64,000 nucleotides of DNA from an uncultured Erysipelotrichaceae bacterium. GTDB taxonomy: Bacteria; Bacillota_I; Bacilli_A; RFN20; CAG-826. A program made the position numbers and the translations under genes. Numbering within the stretch: position 1 is the first letter of the stretch; each line of letters begins with the position of its first letter. The notes under the pieces are model-generated. The model did no database searches, was not told the origin of the DNA, and saw nothing but the letters and a program-made list of their open reading frames with translations. The stretch is taken from positions 73,431 to 137,430 of the forward strand of contig ONCO01000002.1 in the NCBI GenBank assembly GCA_900316365.1, in the 5' to 3' direction. Of this stretch, positions 25,551 to 34,020 are shown piece by piece.

Positions 25551-26660
25551 TTAGGAATTCGGCACGATGATGCTGAGGGCATCGTCGCCGGAAACGACAT
25601 CTGGAAGTTCGCCATTCCACTTCTCGAGATAAGCGAGGTATTTGAGATAATCCTCGACGAGGACCTTGAATTGATCCTGACCTGGGCCGCTGGTGAGATC
25701 GATGACATATTTGGTGCCAAGATAAATGGTAGTCTCGCTTTCGGCTTGCTTAGCGGCGAATTCTCTTTCGACGCCTTCGACGGAATAAAGATAAGTCTCA
25801 TTGACGGTGTAGCCGACAGTTTTGGCGAGCTCGACGATGTTATAAGTCGCCGCTTCGGCGCTCGCCTGAGCGATGATCTTCTGAGCTTCGGCGTTACCGC
25901 GAGCCTCCTCGATCTTCTTCTGAGCTTCGAGCTTAGCGACTTCGAGTTCGGCCTCGGCGCGGGTGATGGCCGCCTGCTTCTCCTGTTCGGCGATGACTTT
26001 ATCTTCGACGGAGCGTTCAAACTCGTTGGTGAAATCGATGTTGGTTAAGACGACGTCTTTGACGTTGACGTAATAATCGTCGCTGATGCCTTCCCTAACG
26101 GAGGCGGAGACGCTATTGGAGAACTGGGAACGGTTCTGGATGATTGTCATGGCCTCGGCGCTCGACATAACCGCTTTGGTTTTTTCGATCGTCACGGTTT
26201 CGATTCGAGCCTGAAGGGCGTCGAGATTGCCATATTCGGTCGCGATTTTGACGACGTTCTCGCTTTGGATCTGATACTGAAGGAAGACTTCCAAGACCAT
26301 GGTCTGACCGTCTTTGGAATAGGCGGAGGTAGTGATTTTATCCTGCTGGACCTTGGTGTCATAGACTTCGTAACTGTTGACCATATAGAAGTCGAAATAG
26401 GTGCCGGGACCCCTGGTGCCTTTGATCTTACCGAGATTTCTAACGACCGCGACGGTACCGGTCTCGACCTGATGGAAGCTGCCTGGGATGGTCGCAAATA
26501 GGGCCACGCCGACAAGGGATAAAATAGCTAAAGTACGTGGAAGCGCCTTCTGGCCCTTCTTTTCGTCCTTATTATTGCTTTTGACCCAGAAATAGGTCGT
26601 CGCAACGATCATGGCAATCGTGAAGATCGCGAACACTGCGAACAAAATTCCTCTAATCAT
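25551..26660 (-). CDS. SPFH/Band-7 domain membrane protein
   Basis: 369 residues. Two N-terminal hydrophobic helices (about 4-26 and 43-62) are followed by a band-7/prohibitin domain (about 65-225, starting GSFHQVETGTVAVVRNLGK). An Ala/Glu coiled coil (about 225-275, with AEAELEVAKLEAQKK) leads to a conserved helical C-terminus. Such proteins form large membrane rings or flotillin-like microdomains and often work with FtsH or NfeD partners, neither of which is seen here. Start chosen from AAAGGA eight bases upstream. It lies just downstream of ftsZ on the same strand. Confidence 0.88.
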   Translation of the reverse strand: MIRGILFAVFAIFTIAMIVATTYFWVKSNNKDEKKGQKALPRTLAILSLVGVALFATIPGSFHQVETGTVAVVRNLGKIKGTRGPGTYFDFYMVNSYEVYDTKVQQDKITTSAYSKDGQTMVLEVFLQYQIQSENVVKIATEYGNLDALQARIETVTIEKTKAVMSSAEAMTIIQNRSQFSNSVSASVREGISDDYYVNVKDVVLTNIDFTNEFERSVEDKVIAEQEKQAAITRAEAELEVAKLEAQKKIEEARGNAEAQKIIAQASAEAATYNIVELAKTVGYTVNETYLYSVEGVEREFAAKQAESETTIYLGTKYVIDLTSGPGQDQFKVLVEDYLKYLAYLEKWNGELPDVVSGDDALSIIVPNS

Positions 26661-26792
26661 GTTTTTTTCCTTTCAACTATTGGGCTTTACCCACGGCAAA
26701 CGCCGCTTTAAAGGTTCGCCTCCACCGCAACTAAGGAGACGCTTTCCTGATGGTCAGGGACCTTTTTATATCAACAAGTTGATATTTTTAGC
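26661..26792 (-). promoter_or_regulatory. Possible structured leader of the SPFH gene
   Basis: About 130 nt between the ftsZ stop and the SPFH start. The minus strand can fold into successive hairpins: CTGA-N3-TCAG, GTCTCC-N11-GGAGGC, GCGGC-N4-GCCGT and GGG-N5-CCC, ahead of the AAAGGA ribosome site. At its 5' edge lies a palindrome ATATCAAC-TTG-TTGATAT flanked by A and T runs. It matches no riboswitch class I can name. Confidence 0.45.
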
Positions 26793-27947
26793 TTAATTGC
26801 CTTCGCCGGCATTCGGGTTGAATGAGCCTTTGAGGAAGTCTGGGAGAATCGAATCGGCGACCGAGGATTCTTCCTGCTTCTCGGCTTCATCGTTCTCGAT
26901 GTGCCTGACGGTTTCCTGCTGGGTCTCGAGGACCGAACGGCCAACGGCTTCTTTCTTCGGCGCATGGAACTGTGGGATCGAAGTGAAGTCGTATTCTTCC
27001 GTGAAGTCACTGGCGATGACGGAGACGAGGATCGTATCGGCAAGCTGGTCGTTGATGGAGACGCCGAACTTGATGTCGATGGCGCTGCCAGCCTGCTCGA
27101 TGATGCGGTTCACGCACTCCTGAGCTTCGTAAAGCGAGACATTCGCGCCGCAGGTAACCGCGCAGATAGCGCGTCTTGCGCCGGAGATGGAAGCTTCAAG
27201 AAGCGGGGAGTTGATCGCGTTTTCCGCAGCCTCTTCCGCTTTATTCTCCCCACTGCCCATACCAAAGCCGATGAGCGCGATGCCAGAGCCCTTGAGGGTG
27301 CTCTTGACGTCAGCGAAGTCGAGGTTGATGACGGCTGGGAGAAGAATCAAATCCGTGACGGTTTTGACCGATTGGGCCAAGACCTTGTCGGATTCGGAGA
27401 AAGCTTGGGAGATTGGGGCGTTACCGCTGGCCATGAGAAGTTTGTCATTAGAGACAATGATGATCGAATCAACCGCGTCCTTAAGCTCGGTAAGACCACC
27501 GACGGAATTGGCGATACGCCTTTTGCCTTCAAAGGTAAACGGACGGGTGACGATGGCGATGGTAAGCGCGCCTTCATCTCTCGCGATCTGAGCAACAATT
27601 GGGGCGGCACCGGTTCCGGTACCACCGCCCATGCCGGCCGCGATGAAGACCATGTTGGCGCCATGAACGATTTCGCGGATGGCGGCCTGACTCTTCTCAG
27701 CAGCGGCTTTGCCGACGGCTGGATCGCCGCCTGCGCCTAAGCCCATGGTGACTTCCTCGCCCAAAACGATGCGGTTCGGGGCCTTGGAGGTGGCGAGGGC
27801 CTGTTTATCGGTATTGAGGACGTAGAACTCTACGTTATTGATGTTTTCGTCGATCATGCGGTTGACGGCATTATTGCCGGCTCCGCCTACGCCGATGACA
27901 ACGATACGGGCTACTGGCTCGAAATTGTCTAAATCCATTTCACTCAT
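26793..27947 (-). CDS. ftsZ: Cell division GTPase FtsZ
   Basis: Tubulin homologue forming the division ring, 384 residues. The N-terminal VIGVGGAGNNAVNRM, the GTP-binding GGGTGTGAAP loop near residue 110 and the T7-type loop region are intact. The C-terminal partner-binding peptide is ILPDFLKG, unusually followed by about a dozen more residues instead of ending the protein. AAAGGAGAG lies 6 bases before the ATG. It sits 11 bp downstream of ftsA. Confidence 0.98.
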   Translation of the reverse strand: MSEMDLDNFEPVARIVVIGVGGAGNNAVNRMIDENINNVEFYVLNTDKQALATSKAPNRIVLGEEVTMGLGAGGDPAVGKAAAEKSQAAIREIVHGANMVFIAAGMGGGTGTGAAPIVAQIARDEGALTIAIVTRPFTFEGKRRIANSVGGLTELKDAVDSIIIVSNDKLLMASGNAPISQAFSESDKVLAQSVKTVTDLILLPAVINLDFADVKSTLKGSGIALIGFGMGSGENKAEEAAENAINSPLLEASISGARRAICAVTCGANVSLYEAQECVNRIIEQAGSAIDIKFGVSINDQLADTILVSVIASDFTEEYDFTSIPQFHAPKKEAVGRSVLETQQETVRHIENDEAEKQEESSVADSILPDFLKGSFNPNAGEGN

Positions 27948-27958
27948 ATCTCTCTCCT

Positions 27959-29230
27959 TTAAATGATTTCGTCCTCATCACGGGACGGTTTGACTTTTAA
28001 TCTTCTGGCGCCTTTCTTGCCGCCATCGTTATTCGCATCTCCCCTGGAGACGCTGATGACGCCGTGGGTGCCATCTTCGAGGGAACCACGATAATGGGAG
28101 CAAGCCCTGACAAGGCCAAGAAGCGGGCTCCATTTCGATTCTCTCGCCCCGATGGATCTCGGGGTGACTACCAAGAGCTTGCGGCTCTGGAAGTGATTCT
28201 TAAGGATCTTAAGCAAGCCATTGAGGCGGCTGGATCCACCGGTGAAGAGAATCGGCAAGGAATCTTTTCCATTGCCCATATTCTTAAGAGTGGTATCGAT
28301 GGCCGCATTGAGATGCGGGAGGTAATCATCGACCCATTCCACGATGGCTTGGTTGAGGTCTTGCTGGAAATACTGGGTTTCCACGCCTTTCTCATTCTTC
28401 CCGGTGACGATCGGCGGATTGTAGGAGATTCTCCTATCATCGTAGCCGAAGCGGCATTTAAGCCTTTCCGCGGCATCGAGGGATATACGTAAGGAGGAGG
28501 CGATCTTCTCGGTGAGGGAAGCGCCGCCTCTAGCGAAATTGAAGGCGCGGTATGGGGAGCATTTGCCGATAAGGGAGACGGTCGTGATGTCCGAGCCGAT
28601 ATCGACAAGAAGGTAAGATTCCGGCAAATCCTTGTAGGTCTTGTGGAGTTCGGCGTAGCTATAGGCCGCGACGGCGCATTGCTTAACGCGGAAGCCCGCA
28701 CGCTCAACCGCGGACTTATAGCCGTGGACGATCGTGGTTGGCAGACCGAAGACCTTGGCCTGGATGGCGAGGGTTCTGCTCTTGAGGCCAAGCGGAGGTT
28801 CGCTCCTTCTTTGACCATCATCGAGGATGAAGTCATCCGGGATGATATCGACGATGGAGATGCCTGCTGGCGCCATTTCCTTATTGATCTGGGTAAGGAC
28901 GTTGGTGATGTCGAGTTTAGCCACTTTGTAATCCGGGCTGACGACGACGGTGCTCTTCTGGGAGGTGTAGACGCTTAAACCGCAGCTCGGTAAGAGCAAG
29001 CACACTTCCTGGATGGTGATATGAAGCTTGGCGTTCTCGTCGTTGATGGATTGGAAGGTGCGAAGGGTTTCGATTAATCCATTCGCGTCTTTTAAGGTTC
29101 CATCAGGGTTGAGAAAAGAGCCTTTCTCTTCTTTCGTGTAGACCACGACGATACCGTCCGAAAGCTCGTAACCGATAAGAAGTCGGACGGCTTGGGATGA
29201 GATTTCAAAGCACGCTAAAGGTTTGTCCAT
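27959..29230 (-). CDS. ftsA: Cell division protein FtsA (divergent)
   Basis: Actin-fold ATPase that links FtsZ to the membrane, 423 residues. It shows the N-terminal ACFEISSQAVRLLIGY, the ATPase block LLVDIGSDITTVSLIG near residue 212, and FTGGSSRLNGL near residue 335. The C-terminus is GGKKGARRLKVKPSRDEDEII, charged, with no visible amphipathic membrane-targeting helix, which is unusual for FtsA. No clear Shine-Dalgarno precedes the ATG at 29230. Position directly before ftsZ supports the call despite divergence. Confidence 0.88.
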   Translation of the reverse strand: MDKPLACFEISSQAVRLLIGYELSDGIVVVYTKEEKGSFLNPDGTLKDANGLIETLRTFQSINDENAKLHITIQEVCLLLPSCGLSVYTSQKSTVVVSPDYKVAKLDITNVLTQINKEMAPAGISIVDIIPDDFILDDGQRRSEPPLGLKSRTLAIQAKVFGLPTTIVHGYKSAVERAGFRVKQCAVAAYSYAELHKTYKDLPESYLLVDIGSDITTVSLIGKCSPYRAFNFARGGASLTEKIASSLRISLDAAERLKCRFGYDDRRISYNPPIVTGKNEKGVETQYFQQDLNQAIVEWVDDYLPHLNAAIDTTLKNMGNGKDSLPILFTGGSSRLNGLLKILKNHFQSRKLLVVTPRSIGARESKWSPLLGLVRACSHYRGSLEDGTHGVISVSRGDANNDGGKKGARRLKVKPSRDEDEII

Positions 29231-29336
29231 AATATTAACGGCTATATCTTAATATAGAACTTCCGCTTTTACACGCCTAATCGATAAAAAATTAGTAGTT
29301 TTTCGTTCTTTTAATAGTCAAAGGAAAAATGGGCAA

Positions 29337-29370
29337 AGAAAAAGCCCTGGGGGAGAGAGATCCCAGAGCT
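29337..29370 (-). terminator. Terminator between the small membrane gene and ftsA
   Basis: Minus-strand AGCTCTGGG-N10-CCCAGGGCT followed by TTTT. It implies that ftsAZ have a promoter of their own in 29231-29336. Confidence 0.85.
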
Positions 29371-29382
29371 TTTGGATGGAGG

Positions 29383-29616
29383 CTATTCTTCAATCGGGGC
29401 GGAGTAGATTTCTTCCACTTCGTCTTCGCTTTTTTCGACTACGACCGGGGTTTCTTCCGCTTTGGCCTTAGCCTGCGTGACGCTGGTTAAGGTGGCGAGA
29501 ACCGGGATGGCGCCGACGGCCATTAAGCCCAGCGCGAAGGCCGTTACGCGGAGGCCGCGGAAAAAGCGATGATACAATTTCTTGTGTCCGGTTTTAACCA
29601 ATTTGTCTTTCATCAT
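29383..29616 (-). CDS. Small bitopic membrane protein in the FtsL position
   Basis: 77 residues: a basic N-terminal segment (about 1-24), one transmembrane helix (AFALGLMAVGAIPVLATL, about 31-48), then a short acidic tail (about 50-77). The location right after rsmH is where ftsL lies in other Firmicutes, and the topology fits, but the outer part is far too short for a typical FtsL coiled coil. Its role in division is an inference from position only. A good AGGAGG precedes the start, and a terminator follows. Confidence 0.7.
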   Translation of the reverse strand: MMKDKLVKTGHKKLYHRFFRGLRVTAFALGLMAVGAIPVLATLTSVTQAKAKAEETPVVVEKSEDEVEEIYSAPIEE

Positions 29617-29638
29617 TTTCGCTACCTCCTTTCGCTTT

Positions 29639-30568
29639 TTAGAGTCTTTCGATGCCGCGGAGCTTAGCGGAGACGGAACGATGGTTCTCCTCCACTTCCT
29701 GCTCGCTTGGGGCGATCGGTTTTCTGGTTAGATCCAAGAATTCTGCTTCTTTGATCTCGTCTGGGAGTTCGAAGCCAGTACGGCTTCCCTCCACGGTGGT
29801 TAATTCGCGGAATCTCTTCTTGACCGCTCGATCGTCGAGCGACATGAAGGTGATGATTGCGAGTCTACCACCTTTGGCTAGCCTTCTCGGGGCGTCCGCT
29901 AAAGCGCGGTCTAACGCGGCTGTCTCATGGTTCACTTCCATGCGAATGGCCTGGAATGTCTGTTTGGCCGGGTGACCTTTTTGGAGCAATTTTGCCCTCG
30001 GTTTAGCGAGTTTCACGATTTCGGCTAACTCAGTTGTGGTTTCGATTGGCTTTTTCTTCCTCGCCTCTACTATGTGGTAGGCAATCGAGTAGGCGTCTTT
30101 ATCTTCCCCATATTCGCGAATCACTCTGGTGAGTTCATCTTGGCTATAGGTGTTGACAACATCTCTGGCGGTTAAGAATGCGGATTGGTCCATTCTCATG
30201 TCCAGCGGCGCTTCCTCCTTATAGGAGAAGCCCCTTTCGGCTTCATCTAGCTGCGGGCTAGATACGCCTAAGTCCATCAATATTCCGTCCACTTCTTCGA
30301 TTCCGAGTTCGTCGAGCCTTTTGGCCACGTTCTCGAAATTGTCGTGGATGATGGTGAAGTTAGACCCGATGGCGGAGAGTCTTTCTTTACTCTCGCGGAT
30401 CGCTTCTTCGTCTTGATCGAAGGCGATGAGTCTGCCATGGGGGATCCTCTTGAGGATTTCGGAGCTATGCCCCGCCCTGCCGAGGGTCAAGTCGAGATAG
30501 GTTCCGCCGTCGCGAATGTGAAGGAGTTCGATCGCTTCGTTGAGCAATACTGGAATGTGTTTACCCAT
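29639..30568 (-). CDS. rsmH: 16S rRNA (cytosine-1402 N4) methyltransferase RsmH
   Basis: 309 residues, AdoMet-dependent enzyme also called MraW. The N-terminal HIPVLLNEAIELL is the family signature. YLDLTLGRAGHS near residue 31 is the AdoMet loop, and DGILMDLGVSSPQLD near residue 95 and the C-terminal SVSAKLRGIERL are typical. The start lies 8 bp inside mraZ. Second gene of the reduced division cluster. Confidence 0.97.
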   Translation of the reverse strand: MGKHIPVLLNEAIELLHIRDGGTYLDLTLGRAGHSSEILKRIPHGRLIAFDQDEEAIRESKERLSAIGSNFTIIHDNFENVAKRLDELGIEEVDGILMDLGVSSPQLDEAERGFSYKEEAPLDMRMDQSAFLTARDVVNTYSQDELTRVIREYGEDKDAYSIAYHIVEARKKKPIETTTELAEIVKLAKPRAKLLQKGHPAKQTFQAIRMEVNHETAALDRALADAPRRLAKGGRLAIITFMSLDDRAVKKRFRELTTVEGSRTGFELPDEIKEAEFLDLTRKPIAPSEQEVEENHRSVSAKLRGIERL

Positions 30569-30992
30569 TTTTCCTCCTATTCGCTAAGGCTTCGTAATTC
30601 TTGGAGTTCTCGAGGTTGTAGCGGGCGTAGGCCATCGCGTCCCAGATCTCGAAGTGGTCAAGCACCCCGATGATGGTGACGTTCTCCCCTATCGCGTAAT
30701 CACGGCAAGTGTCTTTACCAAGGAGTACACGGCCATGGCTATCAAGAGGGAGCTCTTGGATAGATGAGGATACGAGACGGATGAAGGTACGGCTTTCCGG
30801 ATCCATGAAGTCCATGGACTCAAGTTTGGCCTGGAGTTTTTCGAAGGCGTCTTCCTCATAGACGGAGAGGCAGCCTTCAAAGCCACGCAGGATGTAGTAA
30901 CTCTTGACGCCCTCGCTAAGCAGCTTGCTGGGAATCAGGAGACGTCCTTTGGTGTCGAGGCTTCGTTGATAGGTCCCGAAAAACTTTCCCAC
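30561..30992 (-). CDS. mraZ: Transcriptional regulator MraZ
   Basis: 143 residues with two SpoVT/AbrB-like repeats: residues 1-55 (GTYQRSLDTKGRLLIPSKL) and 75-125 (LDSHGRVLLGKD). MraZ rings bind repeats upstream of their own operon and control the division cluster in other bacteria. The start is GTG at 30990-30992, with AAGGTGGT about 6 bases ahead. No obvious triple GGGA-type MraZ boxes are seen in the 70 bp upstream. Confidence 0.95.
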   Translation of the reverse strand: MGKFFGTYQRSLDTKGRLLIPSKLLSEGVKSYYILRGFEGCLSVYEEDAFEKLQAKLESMDFMDPESRTFIRLVSSSIQELPLDSHGRVLLGKDTCRDYAIGENVTIIGVLDHFEIWDAMAYARYNLENSKNYEALANRRKNG

Positions 30993-31013
30993 TTTTTACC
31001 ACCTTGTAACCAA

Positions 31014-31042
31014 AATATAGCATCGACCTTTTTCTCTGGCAA
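31014..31042 (-). promoter_or_regulatory. Promoter of mraZ-rsmH
   Basis: TTGCCA (complement 31037-31042), 17 bp, TATATT (complement 31014-31019). These are the same hexamers and spacing as the tRNA-Arg promoter. Confidence 0.8.
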
Positions 31043-31083
31043 GGCGCAATGCAATCTTTTTTAAGCAATCCTATACAGTGTAT

Positions 31084-31109
31084 AAAAAAGGCAGGTACAA
31101 GTACCTGCC
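31084..31109 (-). terminator. Terminator of the pheS-pheT-yceD operon
   Basis: Minus-strand GGCAGGTAC-TT-GTACCTGCC followed by T6. Confidence 0.96.
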
Positions 31110-31127
31110 ATGTGTTTGGGATGATTT

Positions 31128-31616
31128 TTAATTCTTGTCTGGAAGATCTAGACCAAGCAAAGCGTCGAAGGGGGAAGAATGTTCCTCTTCCGCTTCATCT
31201 TCGCCCCTGACCGAGTAATTTGTCCCACTTTTCGGGAGTTTGCTGCCCGGGGCTAAGACCTTGATTGGGAGGGAGAAACGGATGATGGCGAGGCTAAGTT
31301 CCTCGACATCAATAAACTTGCCAGGGATGATGAAGCCATCGTCCTCGCCGTTTTCCTCTTCCAAGATATCGGTTTCTTCCTCCACCTTGACGTTCTTCTC
31401 AAACGGCTTCGCGGTGTAGGAATCCTCCAAGATGATGCGTCCGCTGATTTTCATGACGGCATGCACCACCGCATTATCGCGGCTGAATTCCGCTTGGAGG
31501 TGGAGCTTCTTAACCCCAAGGATCGGGTAAGAGGAGGCGAAATGGGACGCTTCAAAATGAAGGTCTTCGTCGACGTATAGCGGTCTCGCGGTTAAATGGC
31601 TCTTGATAAGCTGCAT
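31128..31616 (-). CDS. yceD: YceD/DUF177 protein
   Basis: 162 residues. The C-terminal half carries the family pattern PGKFIDVEELSLAIIRFSLP and the ending SPFDALLGLDL. DUF177 proteins are linked to 23S rRNA or ribosome assembly and normally sit before rpmF (L32). Here rpmF is absent and the gene instead follows pheT by a single base, with AGAGG inside the pheT end. An acidic middle stretch (EEETDILEEENGEDDG) is notable. Confidence 0.85.
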   Translation of the reverse strand: MQLIKSHLTARPLYVDEDLHFEASHFASSYPILGVKKLHLQAEFSRDNAVVHAVMKISGRIILEDSYTAKPFEKNVKVEEETDILEEENGEDDGFIIPGKFIDVEELSLAIIRFSLPIKVLAPGSKLPKSGTNYSVRGEDEAEEEHSSPFDALLGLDLPDKN

Positions 31617-31617
31617 A

Positions 31618-34008
31618 TTAGCCTCTGATCTCCGCGCCGAATTTCACGCGCATGATTTCGATCGCCTTCTTCATGACGGATGCGCTCTCTTCGTCTTTAA
31701 GGGTGTGGTCTTCGGAGAGGAGGGTCATGCGGATGGCGAGGGACTTCTTGCCTTCTTCCACTCCCGCGCCCTGATAGACGTCGAAGACATTGACGTCCTT
31801 GATGAGGGCGTCGGCCTTCTTAAGGGCGCGCTCGATTTCCTCGTAGGCGACTTTCTCGTCGATGGTGAAGGCGAGGTCGCGCTCAACGCGTGGGAAGCGG
31901 GCTGGGATGCTGGCCTTGATCGGGCTGGTCTTTAAGTCGAGTAAGGCGGCCAAGTCGAGTTCGCAGAAGACGGCGTTCTTAACACCGAGCTCCTTCAAAA
32001 GGAGAGGATGCGCTTCGCCAAAGACGCCGAGGAGGGTTTTGCCCATTCTGAGTTCGGCGCTTCTGCCTGGGTGGAATTCTTCTCCGCCGAGGCTCCACTT
32101 AACGATCTGATAACGGTTCTTGGTCAAGCCAAGGATCGAAAGGATGCCTTCGATATAGCCCTTCATGTCGTAGAAGTCATATGGTTCGTGCTTCATTAAG
32201 CCCTGCTCATACTTCTCGCCGGTCAAAACGAGGCCGATATGTAGTCCTTTTTTGCCAACCGGGTCGACGTCGGAGATTTCGAAGAATGATAAATCCTTAT
32301 TCTGGTGACCAACGTTATAGGAAAGGATCTGGAGAAGGGATGGGAGGAGGTTACGACGGACGATTTCGCGGTCCTCGGTCATCGGGTTTTTCAAGACGTG
32401 GCATTCGCCTTTTTCGAGGTAGGCGAAGGAGTCGTTGAGTTTCTTGCTGACTAAAGTGTAGCTAAGGACTTCGTCCAAACCATTCGCGCGGAGGTAGGAT
32501 CTGATTTCGCGTTTCTTCTCCTGCTTCGGGGTTAAGCCCTGGAGCATGAGTTCGGTGGTCGGGAGGGCGGAGATGACGTTCTGATAGCCGCGGATGCGTA
32601 TGACTTCCTCGGAGATATCGGCTTCGCCGTCCATGTCGATACGATAGCTTGGGATTTCGAAGGTGTATTCCTCGCCCTTCTTCTCGATGAGCTTAAGGCC
32701 ATCGCAGGTAAGGGTGTGGAGGACTTCCTCTTCGCTAAAGGCGGTGCCTAAACGGCCATTGATATAGCCAAGGCTGGTCTTGATGTGTTTCTTTTCGTGC
32801 TTGATGACGTCATAGACCTTGGATTCATAGATTTCAGATGCGCCGCAGAGCTCTTCGAGAAGGTCAACGGTTAAGCCAAGGACATATTCGGATTGGTTCG
32901 GATTGATGCCTTTGCAGAAACGCATGGAGGAATCAGAGGCCAAGCCAATGCGGTTGGAGGTGCGACGGATTCTGGCGCCATCGAAATAAGCGGCCTCCAC
33001 TGCCACGTTCTTGGTATTCTCATCGATCGTGCATTCTAAGGCAGTCATGATGCCGGCAAGGCACATTGGCCTGCCATCGCTGGTGACGACGAGGTCGCCC
33101 TTTTCTAATGGGTAGCTCTTCTCGTCCATCGCGACGAATTCGCCCTCTAAGTCGTCTCTGACGATAAGGGACTTCTTCGGGAGCTTGTCATAGTCATACA
33201 TGTTGAGCGGCTGACCGGTCATCAACATGATGTAGTTACCGATATCAACGATGTTGTTGATGGAACGGATGCCTTCGCTGGTCAAGGCGCTGCTAAGCCA
33301 TTTCGGGCTTGGGCCGACTTTGATGTTCTTGACCACGCGGATCGAGAACTGCGGGCATTTTTCCGAGGTAGAGCCAACTTCGAAATCGCTCTTGAGGAGT
33401 TTTCTTTCTTTTGGCTCAGGGATTTTGACTTCCTTCTCGTAGAGGGTGCCGATTTCCCTGGCGATGTTATTGATCGCGTAGAGGTCTGGGCGGTTAGCGA
33501 GTAAGTCGAGGTCGATGACAACGTCATCAAGCCCTAAATATTCGAGGACGTTCTTCTCGCCAACAGGCGCGTCGGCAGGGAGCTCTTCGATTCCGGCGGT
33601 TTGGGCTTCGGAGAGGAATTTCTTATCGACGCCAAGCTCAACCAAGGAGCAGCACATGCCATCGCTTTCGACGCCGCGGATGACGCCTTTCTTGATGGTG
33701 ACTTCCGGGAGCACCGCGCCTTCTCTGGCGACGATGACCTTAAGTCCTTTTCTGGCATTAGGCGCGCCGCAGACGATCTGATGGACGCCGAATTCCTTGC
33801 CTTCATCGACCTGAAGGATATGGAGATGGTCGCTATCTGGATGGGCCTCGCAGCTAAGGATCTCGCCGATGACGAGTCCAGTCGCGTTAGCCAAACGGAA
33901 GACGCCTTCGCTTTCAACGCCGGCGAAGGTGAGCTTATCTGCAATCTCTTCTGGGGTTAAGCCCTCGAGATCGATGTATTTCTTTAACCAATTGATGCTA
34001 GCTTTCAT
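31618..34008 (-). CDS. pheT: Phenylalanine--tRNA ligase beta subunit
   Basis: 796 residues. An EMAP-like tRNA-binding domain (about 40-150, HPDSDHLHILQVD) is followed by B3/B4 editing and B5 domains, a catalytic-like core and the C-terminal anticodon-binding FDX-ACB domain (FPRVERDLAFTID near residue 708). It pairs with PheS as an alpha2-beta2 enzyme. It lies 12 bp downstream of pheS. Confidence 0.98.
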   Translation of the reverse strand: MKASINWLKKYIDLEGLTPEEIADKLTFAGVESEGVFRLANATGLVIGEILSCEAHPDSDHLHILQVDEGKEFGVHQIVCGAPNARKGLKVIVAREGAVLPEVTIKKGVIRGVESDGMCCSLVELGVDKKFLSEAQTAGIEELPADAPVGEKNVLEYLGLDDVVIDLDLLANRPDLYAINNIAREIGTLYEKEVKIPEPKERKLLKSDFEVGSTSEKCPQFSIRVVKNIKVGPSPKWLSSALTSEGIRSINNIVDIGNYIMLMTGQPLNMYDYDKLPKKSLIVRDDLEGEFVAMDEKSYPLEKGDLVVTSDGRPMCLAGIMTALECTIDENTKNVAVEAAYFDGARIRRTSNRIGLASDSSMRFCKGINPNQSEYVLGLTVDLLEELCGASEIYESKVYDVIKHEKKHIKTSLGYINGRLGTAFSEEEVLHTLTCDGLKLIEKKGEEYTFEIPSYRIDMDGEADISEEVIRIRGYQNVISALPTTELMLQGLTPKQEKKREIRSYLRANGLDEVLSYTLVSKKLNDSFAYLEKGECHVLKNPMTEDREIVRRNLLPSLLQILSYNVGHQNKDLSFFEISDVDPVGKKGLHIGLVLTGEKYEQGLMKHEPYDFYDMKGYIEGILSILGLTKNRYQIVKWSLGGEEFHPGRSAELRMGKTLLGVFGEAHPLLLKELGVKNAVFCELDLAALLDLKTSPIKASIPARFPRVERDLAFTIDEKVAYEEIERALKKADALIKDVNVFDVYQGAGVEEGKKSLAIRMTLLSEDHTLKDEESASVMKKAIEIMRVKFGAEIRG

Positions 34009-34020
34009 TGTTTCGCCTCC

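Noticed and set aside
26764-26785. Palindrome after ftsZ as its terminator
   Set aside because: On the ftsZ strand the hairpin is followed by A residues, not T; it would terminate only the opposite strand, where no gene lies.
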